A DNA stretch of 64,000 nucleotides from Quinella sp. 2Q5 (GTDB taxonomy: Bacteria > Bacillota > Negativicutes > Selenomonadales > Selenomonadaceae): contig JADEZQ010000002.1 in assembly GCA_015206785.1 (NCBI GenBank), positions 62,001 through 126,000 on the forward strand. Reading direction: 5' to 3'. Both the position numbers and the translations under genes were made by a program. Positions 8,717-17,662 of the stretch are shown here, piece after piece; the first letter of the stretch is position 1; each line of letters opens with the position of its first letter. The notes under the pieces are model-generated. The model was not told the origin of the DNA and ran no database searches. It was given only the letters and a program-made list of their open reading frames with translations.

Positions 8717-9393
8717 GATATCAAGTCGGGTCTCCTCGCGCGGGTCAAGTTCAACGCCTGAGCCTCGCGCCATTTTTTTATCTCTGCGTGATTGCCCGAA
8801 AGCAGCACGTCGGGCACGAGCTTGCCTTCGAAGTCGCGTGGGCGGGTGTATTGCGGGAAGCCGAGCATTCCGCCGAAGAATGAATCAGTCGCCGCGGATT
8901 CTGCCGAGCCGAGGACGTCGGGCAACATTCGCGCCACGGCATCAACGACGACCATCGCGGGCAGTTCGCCGCCGGTCAACACGTAGTCGCCGATTGAAAT
9001 CATTTCGTCCGCCAAATCGTAAATCCGCGCGTCGAAACCCTCATAGTGCCCGCAGACGAACACGAGCTGATCGAGCGCGGCGAGCTGCTTGGCTTTGGCT
9101 TGAGTGAAGACTTCGCCCGCGGGGTCAGTGATGATTATCCGCCGCGAAAGATTTTCGTCGGAAGTGTTGAGCACGTGGCGCACGGCACCGTAAACGGGTT
9201 CGGGCTTGAGCACCATGCCCGCGCCGCCGCCGAAGGGTGAATCGTCAACGTGGCGGTGCTTATCGGTGGCGAAGTCGCGAAGCTGTGTGAAACGCACGGT
9301 CAAAATTTTTTTCTCGACGGCGCGTTTGATGATGCTTTCGCCGAAGACGCCTGCAAACATTTCCGGAAACAGCGTGATGATGTCAATCAGCAT
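8713..9393 (-). CDS. trmD: tRNA (guanine37-N1)-methyltransferase TrmD
   Basis: 226-residue SPOUT-class enzyme that makes m1G37 in tRNAs reading CNN codons, preventing frameshifts. Diagnostic segments: DIITLFPEMF at the start, DDSPFGGGAGMVLKPEP, the knot sequence VFVCGHYEGFDARI, and SIGDYVLTGGELPAMVVVDAVARMLPDVLG. Full length. GGAG precedes the ATG by 7 bases, only about 10 bp from the end of repeat copy 3, which separates trmD from rimM. Confidence 0.97.
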   Translation of the reverse strand: MLIDIITLFPEMFAGVFGESIIKRAVEKKILTVRFTQLRDFATDKHRHVDDSPFGGGAGMVLKPEPVYGAVRHVLNTSDENLSRRIIITDPAGEVFTQAKAKQLAALDQLVFVCGHYEGFDARIYDLADEMISIGDYVLTGGELPAMVVVDAVARMLPDVLGSAESAATDSFFGGMLGFPQYTRPRDFEGKLVPDVLLSGNHAEIKKWREAQALNLTRARRPDLIS

Positions 9394-9414
9394 GTTTTTT
9401 CTCCGAAGTTTTGT

Positions 9415-9582
9415 GATCTACTTTCTTTCACCGAGGAAAGAAAGTAGCAAAGAAACTCGCCGCTGCGCGCGGGGCGGATACCGTCCACCGTTCCAACGCC
9501 CGCGCTACCCGTAGCCGCTCGTGCCGCCTATGACGCCATCCATGGTCGTCATACGGCGGCGGGCCGACATCACGTCGGCCTC
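9415..9582 (+). repeat. interspersed multi-hairpin repeat, copy 3, inside the rimM-trmD junction
   Basis: 168-bp copy inserted into a conserved operon. Its right end overlaps the 3' end of rimM by 13 bases and supplies the last three sense codons and the TGA of that gene. The three hairpins are preserved. There is no tandem array at its left edge beyond TTTTGTGATCTACTTT. Confidence 0.9.
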
Positions 9583-10070
9583 AAGGGGGTGTCGTGCAGG
9601 AAAATTTTTTTCGCGGCGATGTCGATTGAGCGGACGACGCTTTTGAGCGCGGGGATCAGAATTTTTCCGTCCACCTCGAAGACGTCGTTGCTGCCCGTCT
9701 TCAGAACGTCGGTGACGGTGCCGAGCTTGGTGTCGCCGTCAAAAATTTCGCAGCCGATGATGTCGAACGTGTAGTACTCGCCGTCGTCCAAAGGCGCGGC
9801 TTGCGAACGGTCCACCATCAGAAATTTATTGGTCAGCGTCCGAGCGGCGTCGCGGTCGTCAATGCCGACGAACTTGATGAACAGCTGCCCGCCGATGTGT
9901 TTGACGTCCTCGACCGAAAAATTTTTTCCGCCGACGCAAATCTCCGACAGGTTATCAAATCGCCCGTCAAAGTCCGTCAGCTCAATGATGCGAACGGTGC
10001 CGTCCAGCCCGCGCGGTGCACCGACCTTCCCGACGATGATATCAGCCGCGGATTGCAATGATTTTGTCAT
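9570..10070 (-). CDS. rimM: 16S rRNA processing protein RimM
   Basis: 166-residue RimM, which binds ribosomal protein S19 and helps mature the 30S head. The N-terminal barrel begins with DIIVGKVGAPRGLDGTVRI and the PRC-barrel half contains GEYYTFDIIGCEIFDGD. The final residues (Arg-Pro-Thr) and stop are encoded by repeat copy 3, so the natural C-terminus has been replaced. The start overlaps ylqD by 29 bp; a slightly later TTG is possible. Confidence 0.92.
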   Translation of the reverse strand: MTKSLQSAADIIVGKVGAPRGLDGTVRIIELTDFDGRFDNLSEICVGGKNFSVEDVKHIGGQLFIKFVGIDDRDAARTLTNKFLMVDRSQAAPLDDGEYYTFDIIGCEIFDGDTKLGTVTDVLKTGSNDVFEVDGKILIPALKSVVRSIDIAAKKIFLHDTPLRPT

Positions 10071-10437
10071 CTTCCACCAGGATTTCCACGTTCATGGCGT
10101 CGCGCAGGTTGTCGCCGACTTTGAGTTCGACTTGACGTTCGCTCTTGCCCTGAACGATTTCTGCGCCCGCCGCCAGCTTCTCCAAAGTTTCTTTGCGGCG
10201 CAGTGCCTCTTGCATTTGACCTTGCCGCGGTGCCATTTGGTTGCCGAAGAACGTGCGGATTTCGTCCTCGTGTTCGGGCGCACGTTCCAGTTCCCGTTGC
10301 ATTTGGATGTTGATTTGCTTGAGCTCCATATCCATTTGCTCTGCCACCGCCGAAGCCTCGCCGACGAGCCGCGCCCGCAGTTTGTCGGTTAATTTTGCTT
10401 TCACGGTGACGGGCACGATTATCTTGATGCTGTTCAT
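10042..10437 (-). CDS. ylqD: YlqD family protein
   Basis: 131 residues. It occupies the position of ylqD between khpA and rimM in Firmicutes ribosomal operons and has the expected coiled, charged central region (residues 30-95, rich in Glu/Gln/Arg) flanked by a short beta-type N-terminus (MNSIKIIVPVTVKAKLT). The function is unknown. The start at 10437 has GGGAGG nine bases upstream; an earlier in-frame start is unsupported. Confidence 0.8.
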   Translation of the reverse strand: MNSIKIIVPVTVKAKLTDKLRARLVGEASAVAEQMDMELKQINIQMQRELERAPEHEDEIRTFFGNQMAPRQGQMQEALRRKETLEKLAAGAEIVQGKSERQVELKVGDNLRDAMNVEILVEDDKIIAIRG

Positions 10438-10493
10438 GATGGATACCTCCCAACAAAAAAGCGGCAAGCCTTTGACTCACCGCGCCGACCGAT

Positions 10494-10727
10494 TTATTCG
10501 ATGTCAACTGTAACTTTTTTCTTCTCGCGTGTTGCGGCGGATTTGACGATGGTGCGAATTGCCTTAGCTATCCGCCCCTGTTTGCCAATGACCCTGCCCA
10601 TGTCATCTTGCGCGACGTGCAGTTTCAGAACCGTGCGGTCTTCTTCTTCGACCGACTCAACCTGCACTTCTTCGGGTTTTTCGACGAGTGCTTTTGCCAG
10701 CACCGTAACAAGTTCTTGCTCTTGCAT
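10494..10727 (-). CDS. khpA: KH-domain RNA-binding protein KhpA
   Basis: 77-residue single KH domain protein. The GxxG loop is seen in DMGRVIGKQGRIAKAIRTIVKSAA. KhpA proteins bind RNA with KhpB and influence cell division and small-RNA function in Gram-positives. It lies directly after rpsP as in B. subtilis (ylqC). The ATG at 10727 is preferred over an ATG five codons earlier because AGGAAGAGG precedes it. Confidence 0.92.
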   Translation of the reverse strand: MQEQELVTVLAKALVEKPEEVQVESVEEEDRTVLKLHVAQDDMGRVIGKQGRIAKAIRTIVKSAATREKKKVTVDIE

Positions 10728-10757
10728 GATCCTCTTCCTCAACTAAATGTTCGATAG

Positions 10758-11039
10758 TTACTCTGCAGCCTTGGCCGCCTTGCGCTCCTCGTGGAGTTTT
10801 TTCAGGATGCCCTTTTTGCTAAGGAGCGAGCGAACTGTATCGGTAGGCTGTGCGCCGTTTTTGATCCAGCCGATGACTTTTTCTTCGTCGACGTTGACGA
10901 TGGCGGGGTTTTTGGTTGGGTCGTAGTTGCCGACAATTTCGATGAAGCGACCGTCACGCGGCGAGCGGCTGTCCGCAACGACTATGCGGTAGAACGGTTG
11001 CCTTTTGGCACCCATTCGATTGAGCCTGATTTTTACCAC
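10758..11039 (-). CDS. rpsP: 30S ribosomal protein S16
   Basis: 93-residue bS16 with the invariant opening [33 protein letters not shown] and the YDPTKNP segment. It starts with GTG, preceded by GGTGGTGAG. It sits between ffh and khpA in the usual Firmicutes order. Confidence 0.98.
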   Translation of the reverse strand: MVKIRLNRMGAKRQPFYRIVVADSRSPRDGRFIEIVGNYDPTKNPAIVNVDEEKVIGWIKNGAQPTDTVRSLLSKKGILKKLHEERKAAKAAE

Positions 11040-11080
11040 TGTCTCACCACCTTTCCTTCGGTTGTGGGAAATTTTTTTGA

Positions 11081-12529
11081 CTACTTCATAAAGGGAAACT
11101 TTCCGCCGAGCTGCCCAAGTATTCCGCTTAAGTTCGGGAGTGTCGGCGTTTTGGGCTTAGTATTCTTCCCTTTTTTGATTTTCCCTTTTTTGCCCTTAAC
11201 TTTTTTTGACGCCTGTTGCTGTTGAGTTTGGCTTGTTTTGAAGCGGCGCATCATCTTGCGCATTTCGTCGAACTGTTTGAGCAGTTTGTTGACGTCGGCG
11301 ACTTTGGTGCCGGAGCCGAGCGCAATTCGTTTGCGGCGTTTGGCGTCGATTATCGAGGTATCGGCGCGTTCTTTGGGCGTCATCGACAGGATAATCGCTT
11401 CCATGTGCTTGACTTCCTTGCCGTCAAGATCGAGATCGACGCCCGTCAACTTCTTCTTGAGCCCACCGAGACCCGGCACCATACCGAGCAAATCGTTGAG
11501 CGAGCCGAGCTTTTTGACCTGCTGGAGTTGTTCCAGGAAGTCTTGCAAGGTGAATTCGTCCGCCTTGATTTTCTTGACCATCTTTTCGGCGGTCTTAGCG
11601 TCGATTGCGGACTGTGCCTTCTCAATCAGGCTGAGCACGTCGCCCATGCCCAAGATACGCGAGGACATTCGGTCGGGGTGGAAAATTTCCAGAGCTTCGA
11701 GCTTTTCGCCCATGCCGACGAATTTTATCGGGCAACCCGTCGCCGCTTTGATGGACAGTGCCGCGCCGCCGCGTGCATCGCCGTCGAGTTTGGTTAGGAC
11801 GACGCCATTGACACCCAACGCATTGTGGAAGGTTTCAGCGACGTTGACGGCCTCTTGACCGATCATCGCATCGACGACCAGAAGAATTTCGTGCGGGTTG
11901 ACGGCGGCCTTGATGTCCTTGAGTTCTTGCATCAGGCGTTCGTCAATTTGCAAACGACCGGCGGTGTCGATTATCAGAACGTCGCGGGCGTGCTTATCGG
12001 CGAATTTTATTGAGTCGCGGGCGATTTGCACGGCGTCTTGGATGTCCTCGGTGAAGACGGGAACGTCAGCTTGTGCACCGACGACTTGCAGCTGTTTGAT
12101 TGCCGCGGGGCGATAGATGTCTGCCGCAACGAGCGCGGGACGTTTACCTTGGCGTTTCATCTGCAGGGCGAGCTTTGCGGCGGAAGTGGTCTTGCCGGAG
12201 CCTTGCAACCCGACCATCAGAATGATCGTCGGCGGGCGCGAAGATATGTTCAACTTCGCCGCCTTGCCGCCCATCAAGTTCGCGAGTTCCTCGTCGACGA
12301 TTTTGATGACGGACTGCGCGGGCGTGAGGTTGCTCAAAACTTCCGTGCCGACCGCGCGAGCCTTGACAGCCTTCTCGAAGTCGCGAACGATTTTGTAATT
12401 CACGTCCGCCGCAAGAAGAGCCATGCGCACATCTTTGAGAGCCTTGTTGATGTCGTCCTCGGTGAGCTTGCCGCGACCGCGCAGCTTTCGGAAAGCCTCT
12501 TGGATATTTTGGGAGAGATCCTCGAACAT
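11081..12529 (-). CDS. ffh: signal recognition particle protein Ffh
   Basis: 482-residue GTPase of the SRP that targets nascent membrane proteins. NG domain: P-loop [15 protein letters not shown] at about 107, DTAGR at about 190, [12 protein letters not shown] at about 247. M domain: methionine-rich helices including GMVPGL and [31 protein letters not shown], the RNA-binding signature. It ends with a lysine-rich, low-complexity tail. Full length; first gene of the minus-strand operon, downstream of tRNA-Cys. Confidence 0.97.
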   Translation of the reverse strand: MFEDLSQNIQEAFRKLRGRGKLTEDDINKALKDVRMALLAADVNYKIVRDFEKAVKARAVGTEVLSNLTPAQSVIKIVDEELANLMGGKAAKLNISSRPPTIILMVGLQGSGKTTSAAKLALQMKRQGKRPALVAADIYRPAAIKQLQVVGAQADVPVFTEDIQDAVQIARDSIKFADKHARDVLIIDTAGRLQIDERLMQELKDIKAAVNPHEILLVVDAMIGQEAVNVAETFHNALGVNGVVLTKLDGDARGGAALSIKAATGCPIKFVGMGEKLEALEIFHPDRMSSRILGMGDVLSLIEKAQSAIDAKTAEKMVKKIKADEFTLQDFLEQLQQVKKLGSLNDLLGMVPGLGGLKKKLTGVDLDLDGKEVKHMEAIILSMTPKERADTSIIDAKRRKRIALGSGTKVADVNKLLKQFDEMRKMMRRFKTSQTQQQQASKKVKGKKGKIKKGKNTKPKTPTLPNLSGILGQLGGKFPFMK

Positions 12530-12588
12530 AATCTTGCCCCTGTCAAAATAATAGGCACCCCCGCAGGCAGTGCCACGATTTACATGAG

Positions 12589-12662
12589 TGGAGGCGGCAC
12601 CCGGAATCGGACCGGGGATAGAGGTTTTGCAGACCTCGGCCTTACCACTTGGCTATGCCGCC
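12589..12662 (-). tRNA. tRNA-Cys (GCA)
   Basis: 74-nt cloverleaf on the minus strand: acceptor GGCGGCA pairs with TGCCGCC, anticodon loop CTGCAAA (GCA), T-arm GGTCCGATTCC, and an encoded CCA end. An overlapping reading frame here is an artefact of the tRNA. Confidence 0.96.
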
Positions 12663-12693
12663 GCGTCGCGACTTTGAGCCGTCAACGCAACGA

Positions 12694-12722
12694 ATTATAA
12701 ACGCTAAGTTTCGGCAAGTCAA
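12694..12722 (-). promoter_or_regulatory. sigma-70-type promoter of tRNA-Cys
   Basis: Minus strand TTGACT, 17-bp spacer, TATAAT, about 31 bp before the mature 5' end of tRNA-Cys. Near-consensus at both boxes. Confidence 0.85.
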
Positions 12723-12739
12723 GCATTTTCTTGCACATG

Positions 12740-13003
12740 TCATTTGTTCTCGTCGAGCAGGCGGATCAAATCGTCGTAGTCGCGTTTGAGTTGCATATAG
12801 TCTTCGGCAATCTTCAACGCCGCCAAAACAGCGATGCGGCTGCCCGCGAAAGTCCTGGTGCTTTGGGAAATCGCCTTCATTGTGGAATCGACCATGCGCA
12901 CCAATTGCGCCAGACCGTCAGGATTTTCCGTGCGCAGGCGATAAACTTCGCCGAAGATCTCGACTTCGACGCGTTTCATCTCGGCGGATTTGTCGTCGTT
13001 CAC
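12740..13003 (-). CDS. zapA: cell division protein ZapA
   Basis: 87 residues. VEVEIFGEVYRLRTENPDGLAQLVRMVDSTMKAI is the ZapA globular domain; the C-terminal half (ALKIAEDYMQLKRDYDDLIRLLDE) is the dimerising coiled coil. ZapA cross-links FtsZ filaments at midcell. It starts with GTG after GAGGTGA. It lies 11 bp behind pheT, an arrangement common in Firmicutes. Confidence 0.9.
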   Translation of the reverse strand: MNDDKSAEMKRVEVEIFGEVYRLRTENPDGLAQLVRMVDSTMKAISQSTRTFAGSRIAVLAALKIAEDYMQLKRDYDDLIRLLDENK

Positions 13004-13014
13004 GTCGGGTCACC

Positions 13015-15612
13015 TCAACTTCTCAACGTTGCGCCGAAATCTTTTTCCACGGTCGCCAAAATGTTTTGGAACGCGGCGTCGGCTTCAGCGTCGGTGAGCG
13101 TGCGTTCGTTGGAGCGGAAGTCGATGGCGAAGGCGAGAGATTTTTTGTCGGCGGGAATTCGTTCGCCGGTGTAGACGTCAAACAGCGTGACGCCCTTGAA
13201 GAACTGTCCGCCGCTCTTTTGGATGGTGCGTTCGACGTCGCCGGCGGCAATGTCGTGGTCAACGAGGACGGCAAGGTCGCGGCTGATGGCGGGATACTTC
13301 GGCAGCGGCGTCAGCGAAATTTTTTTGGCGGCGAACTTTTGCAGCGTGTCGATGTCGGCTTCGAAGACGTAAATTTTTTTGCGGATACCCAACGCCTCGG
13401 CGACGGCGGGATGAACTTCGCCGACGGTGACGAGCACGTCGCGGCCCTTGCGGAAGACGGCGGTCTTGCCGGGGTGCAGGGCATGATGTTCGCCGCGTTC
13501 GACGGTGCAGTTGTTGATCGACAGCGCGGCGAGCAATTCCTCGACAATACCTTTCGCGTCGTAGAAGTCGACCTGTTCGGAAGACTGCGACCAACCTTTC
13601 GGTTCGCGCCGACCCATGAGCAAACCGACGAGCTGTTGACGTTCGCGGGGCAGTTCCGTCACGGGCAACGCCTTCGGCAGGAAGACGGGCGCGATGTCGA
13701 ACAGGCGGACGTCCTCGTTCTTGCGGCTGAAGTTTCGCGCGGCGTTCTCGAAGATTGACGCGAGCAGAGTCGTCCTGAGCAACGGTGCCTCGTCCGTCAA
13801 CGGATTCATTATCGGCACGGCGCGGCGCAGTTCAGAATCGGCGGGCACGCGCATCTTGTCGAACATTGCCGAGCCGGTGAACGCGAACGAAAGTTCTTCG
13901 CACATGCCCAGCCCCGACAGAATTTCTTTCACGCGGTCGATGAAGTTTTGCCTCGGCGACTGATGACCCTGCTGATTGCCTTTGGGCAGAGTCGACGGAA
14001 TTTTATCGAAGCCGAAAATCCGCGCGACCTCCTCGGACAAATCGTCGGGGATTGTGACGTCGTTGCGCCAGTCGGGAACGGTGACCTCATACGCCGAAGA
14101 AATTTTCATGCCCGCGTTCTTGACCATGCCGCCGACGGTCTCACCGATGTTGCTGAAGGCGTCCTCGACGTCGGAAGTTTTGCTGAGCTTGCGGACGGAG
14201 CTACCGAGCAACTTGGCGAAGCCCGAAATTTTATCGGCGACCTCGTCCGTGATGTCGTCAACGACGCCCGCCGCCGCCACGTCGAAGCCGAGCGCATTGA
14301 GCACGCCGATAATCTCTTCGTCGGTGTAAGCGGTGCCGAGCCTCGCGTTAATCTGCGCGGGCGTGAATTTTATTTTGACTTCACCCTTCGGATTTGGGTA
14401 GACGTCCACGACGCCGCGACAGACCTTGCACGCGCCCATCTGCTGAAGAAGCTGAGCGACGCGGTCGAGGGCTTGGACGGTGCCGTTGACGTTGGTGCCG
14501 CGTTCAAATCTGCCGGACGCCTCCGAATGAATTCCCACAGCCCGCGACGTGCGACGAATGGAAGCCGAGTTGAAGCACGCCGCCTCCAGGACGACGGTGG
14601 TGGTCGCGTCGGTGATTTCGGTTTCAAAGCCGCCCATGATTCCCGCGAGCCCCGCCGCTTTCTCCGCGTCGGCAATGACGAGTTCGCCGCCCTTTGCCAG
14701 ACGATTCGTGTCGTCCAGCGTGTGCAACGGTTCGCCTTCCACAGCACGCCGCGCAGTCAGCTGATGACCGATGACCTTGTCGAAGTCGTAAGCGTGCAGA
14801 GGCTGACCCATCTCCAACATCACGAAGTTCGTTGCGTCGACGACGTTGTTAATCGCACGCATGCCCGCGCCTTCCAAACGTTTGACGATCCATTCGGGCG
14901 ACGGAGCGAGCTTGACGTTGGTGAGCACCCGCGCAGAAAATCTTGAGCACAGATCGTTGGCGTCAATGCCAATCTTCACGAGCGCGGCGGCTTCGGTCGA
15001 GTCGTCTTCGTCCACGTCGACTTCGGGGAAGCGCGGCGTCTTGCCCGTCAAAACCGCCAGTTCACGCACGAGCCCGATGACACTGAAGCAGTCGCCGCGG
15101 TTGGCAGTCAATTCAAACTCCAGAATGTCGTCGTCGAGCCCGAGAACTTTTGCGGCGGGCAAACCGACAGGCGTATCGTCGGGCAGAATGTAAATCCCCG
15201 TCTGCTGTTCGATGGGCAAACCTTCCAGCTCAAGCTTGAGTTCGCCGGCGGAGCAGAGCATTCCGTTCGACGCGACGCCGCGCATCTTGCCCTTGGAAAT
15301 TTTTTGTCCGTTGGGAAGATGAGCACCAATCAGCGCGACGGGCACGACCTGCCCTTCAGCGACGTTGGGTGCGCCCGTGACGACCTGCAGAAGATTTTCC
15401 GCGCCGATGTTCATTTGGCAAACCTGCAGATGATCCGAGTCGGGGTGAGCCGTCAGTTCTTCAATGCGACCCGTGACGACCTTGTCGAGCCCTTCGCCCG
15501 CATGTATAACGTTTTCGACGGGAATGCCCGCCAGCGTGAACTTGTCCGCCAACTCGTCCGCCGTCAAATTTATGTCGATGTAATCTTTCAGCCACTTGGT
15601 AGAAACTTGCAC
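13015..15612 (-). CDS. pheT: phenylalanyl-tRNA synthetase beta subunit
   Basis: 865 residues, longer than the usual about 800. Domains in order: N-terminal B1 with EMAP-type tRNA-binding fold (HPDSDHLQVCQM), B3/B4 editing domain (LTANRGDCFSVIGLVRELA), B5, the catalytic-like B6/B7 core and a C-terminal ferredoxin-like anticodon-binding domain (PLPKYPAISRDLAVLVD). An extra segment of about 60 residues (roughly 446-506) is inserted in B5 just before YEVTVPDWRNDVTIPDDLSEEVARI. It forms an alpha2-beta2 enzyme with PheS, encoded immediately upstream. Confidence 0.97.
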   Translation of the reverse strand: MQVSTKWLKDYIDINLTADELADKFTLAGIPVENVIHAGEGLDKVVTGRIEELTAHPDSDHLQVCQMNIGAENLLQVVTGAPNVAEGQVVPVALIGAHLPNGQKISKGKMRGVASNGMLCSAGELKLELEGLPIEQQTGIYILPDDTPVGLPAAKVLGLDDDILEFELTANRGDCFSVIGLVRELAVLTGKTPRFPEVDVDEDDSTEAAALVKIGIDANDLCSRFSARVLTNVKLAPSPEWIVKRLEGAGMRAINNVVDATNFVMLEMGQPLHAYDFDKVIGHQLTARRAVEGEPLHTLDDTNRLAKGGELVIADAEKAAGLAGIMGGFETEITDATTTVVLEAACFNSASIRRTSRAVGIHSEASGRFERGTNVNGTVQALDRVAQLLQQMGACKVCRGVVDVYPNPKGEVKIKFTPAQINARLGTAYTDEEIIGVLNALGFDVAAAGVVDDITDEVADKISGFAKLLGSSVRKLSKTSDVEDAFSNIGETVGGMVKNAGMKISSAYEVTVPDWRNDVTIPDDLSEEVARIFGFDKIPSTLPKGNQQGHQSPRQNFIDRVKEILSGLGMCEELSFAFTGSAMFDKMRVPADSELRRAVPIMNPLTDEAPLLRTTLLASIFENAARNFSRKNEDVRLFDIAPVFLPKALPVTELPRERQQLVGLLMGRREPKGWSQSSEQVDFYDAKGIVEELLAALSINNCTVERGEHHALHPGKTAVFRKGRDVLVTVGEVHPAVAEALGIRKKIYVFEADIDTLQKFAAKKISLTPLPKYPAISRDLAVLVDHDIAAGDVERTIQKSGGQFFKGVTLFDVYTGERIPADKKSLAFAIDFRSNERTLTDAEADAAFQNILATVEKDFGATLRS

Positions 15613-15624
15613 ACAATCACCGCC

Positions 15625-16650
15625 TTAGAACTGTTTGAGGAACCGCACGTCGTTGTCGTAGAGCAGGCGCATATCGTCGAGCCCGAAGGTGAGCATTGCA
15701 ATCCGTTCGATACCCATGCCGAACGCGAAGCCGCTGACCTCGTCGGGGTCGTAGCCGCTCATGCGAAGAACGTCGGGGTGCACCATGCCCGCGCCCAAAA
15801 TCTCCAGCCAGCCCGTCCCTTGGCAGACGCGACAGCCTTCGCCGTGGCACATGACGCAGGAGACGTCGACCTCGGCACTCGGCTCGGTGAAGGGGAAGAA
15901 GCTTGGGCGCAATCTGATCTTCGTGCGTTCGCCGAAAATTTTCTTGCTGAAGTCCTCAAGCGTGCCTTTCAAGTCCGCGAAGCTGATGCCCTTGTCGATA
16001 ACGAGACCTTCAACCTGCGTGAACATCGGCGAATGCGAAGCGTCGTAGTCGTCGCGGCGATAGACTCTGCCAGGCGCAATCATTCGTATCGGCTCGTTGT
16101 CGTGGTGACGTTCCATAGTTCGCGCCTGCACCGGCGACGTCTGCGTCCTGAGCAAAATTTCTTCCGTAATGTAGAACGAATCCTGCATGTCGCGAGCGGG
16201 GTGATCTTTGGGCAAGTTCAACGCCTCGAAGTTGTAATAGTCCGTCTCGACTTCGGGCCCCTCTTCGACGCTGTAGCCCATGCTCACGAAAATTTCTTTC
16301 ACGCGGTTTAGCGTCAGCGTCAGCGGGTGCAAATGACCGGCGTGAACTTTTCGACCCGGCAACGTCACGTCGATTGTCTCCGATGCCATCCGCGCTTGAA
16401 GTTCCGCCGCCTTGAGCTCGGAATTTTTTTCGGCGATGAGCCGTTCGATGTCAGCGCGCGCCTCGTTGACGAGCTTGCCAACGATTGGGCGTTCCTCGGC
16501 GGAAAGTTTGCTCATGCCGCGAAGCAGTGCAGTCAGTTCGCCCTTCTTGCCGAGAAATTTTACGCGCACGTCGTCGAGCCCGCGCAGGTCTTCCGCGGCT
16601 TTGATGGCGTCCGCCGCACGCAAGCTAAGTTCGTGTATCTGTTGTTCCAT
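15625..16650 (-). CDS. pheS: phenylalanyl-tRNA synthetase alpha subunit
   Basis: 341-residue catalytic subunit of class II PheRS. Motif 2 region includes [12 protein letters not shown], motif 3 is [14 protein letters not shown] near the C-terminus, and the N-terminal 90 residues are the coiled-coil tRNA-binding arm. The ATG at 16650 has GGAGG upstream; an earlier in-frame start is unsupported. It is separated from the aldo-keto reductase by a terminator, so a promoter must lie in the 60 bp before it. I saw no T-box leader. Confidence 0.97.
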   Translation of the reverse strand: MEQQIHELSLRAADAIKAAEDLRGLDDVRVKFLGKKGELTALLRGMSKLSAEERPIVGKLVNEARADIERLIAEKNSELKAAELQARMASETIDVTLPGRKVHAGHLHPLTLTLNRVKEIFVSMGYSVEEGPEVETDYYNFEALNLPKDHPARDMQDSFYITEEILLRTQTSPVQARTMERHHDNEPIRMIAPGRVYRRDDYDASHSPMFTQVEGLVIDKGISFADLKGTLEDFSKKIFGERTKIRLRPSFFPFTEPSAEVDVSCVMCHGEGCRVCQGTGWLEILGAGMVHPDVLRMSGYDPDEVSGFAFGMGIERIAMLTFGLDDMRLLYDNDVRFLKQF

Positions 16651-16711
16651 CCAAAATCCTCCTTTGCGCCGTAAAGCTAACATACGCCACGAAATATTTC
16701 AAGCCGCGCAC

Positions 16712-16735
16712 AAAAAAAGCCCCGACGTCGGGGGC
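16712..16735 (-). terminator. rho-independent terminator after the aldo-keto reductase gene
   Basis: Perfect palindrome CCCCGACGTCGGGG followed on the minus strand by seven T residues. Confidence 0.88.
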
Positions 16736-16744
16736 GGCGAAGGC

Positions 16745-17659
16745 TCACCAGTTCTCGAAGCGTTGGTTGCGATTGAGCCCGTGCATCTGATTCATTTCGT
16801 CGGGCGTCAATCGGAAGTCGAAGATGTCAAAATTCTCGGCGATGTGTTTCGGATTCGACGAGCCTGGGATTGCGATGTAGCCGTCTTGAAATTGCCAACG
16901 CAAGACGATTTGCGCGGGGCTCTTGGAATATTTTGCGGCGAGGCGTTGAATCGTTTCGTCGGCGAAAATTTTTTGAGTGTTGCCGCGCCCGCCGAGTGGA
17001 TACCAGCTTTCGACGACGGTGCCGAACTTCGCGACGTAAGCTTGAAGCTCCGTGCCCTGATAGTACGGATGGTTTTCGTTCTGCACGACGGCGGGGACAA
17101 TCTGCGCGGCGCGGCTCATCCTGTCGAATTCGCGCGGCGTGTAGTAATTCGAGATGCCGATTGAACGAACCTTGCCGGCTTTGACGGCGCGAGCGAGTGC
17201 GCGATAACTTTCCTCGTCGTTGTAGCCTGGCTGGTGAATCAACATCAAGTCGACGTAATCGAGACCGAGCGACCGAAGCGAAGCGTCAATGGCGGCGTCG
17301 GGCGAGGAGCTCGGCAAAATCTTGGACGTGACGAAAATTTCTTCGCGCGTGGCAATTCCGTCGGCAATCGCACGACGAACGGCGCGTCCGACGCCGACTT
17401 CGTTGCCGTAGTATCGGGCGGTGTCAATCAATCGATAGCCGACCTTGAGCGCGTGATAGACGCATTCGTCCGCGGCGTCATCGTCGAGCGTCCACGTGCC
17501 GAAGCCGACGCGCGGCATTGTGTAGCCGCTGTTTAGGGCGACGCTGTCCGCGAAAAAACTTTTGCTTTCCATTGGATCAGCCTCCTCGTGTTGGGCAGTG
17601 CACGCGGCGAAAAAATTCATCAGCACCACGCAAACTGCCACGAAAAATTTTTTAGACAT
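16745..17659 (-). CDS. lipoprotein aldo/keto reductase
   Basis: 304 residues. Residues 36-304 are an aldo/keto reductase TIM barrel with the intact catalytic tetrad Asp79, Tyr84, Lys113 and His142 (IDTARYYGNE, TSKIL, IHQP) and an NADP-binding C-terminus (IPGSSNPKHIAEN). Unusually, residues 1-20 form a signal peptide ending in a lipobox-like FAAC, so Cys20 may be lipidated and the enzyme exported. AKRs are normally cytosolic. It lies 3 bp behind larB. The substrate is unknown. Confidence 0.88.
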   Translation of the reverse strand: MSKKFFVAVCVVLMNFFAACTAQHEEADPMESKSFFADSVALNSGYTMPRVGFGTWTLDDDAADECVYHALKVGYRLIDTARYYGNEVGVGRAVRRAIADGIATREEIFVTSKILPSSSPDAAIDASLRSLGLDYVDLMLIHQPGYNDEESYRALARAVKAGKVRSIGISNYYTPREFDRMSRAAQIVPAVVQNENHPYYQGTELQAYVAKFGTVVESWYPLGGRGNTQKIFADETIQRLAAKYSKSPAQIVLRWQFQDGYIAIPGSSNPKHIAENFDIFDFRLTPDEMNQMHGLNRNQRFENW

Positions 17660-17662
17660 GAT

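Noticed and set aside
12589-12700. Short reading frame over tRNA-Cys (product containing TRNRTGDRGF)
   Set aside because: A classic artefact of translating a tRNA gene; the cloverleaf and the promoter explain the sequence.
16651-16711. T-box leader upstream of pheS
   Set aside because: Only about 60 bp are available after the terminator and no T-box or specifier structure is present.
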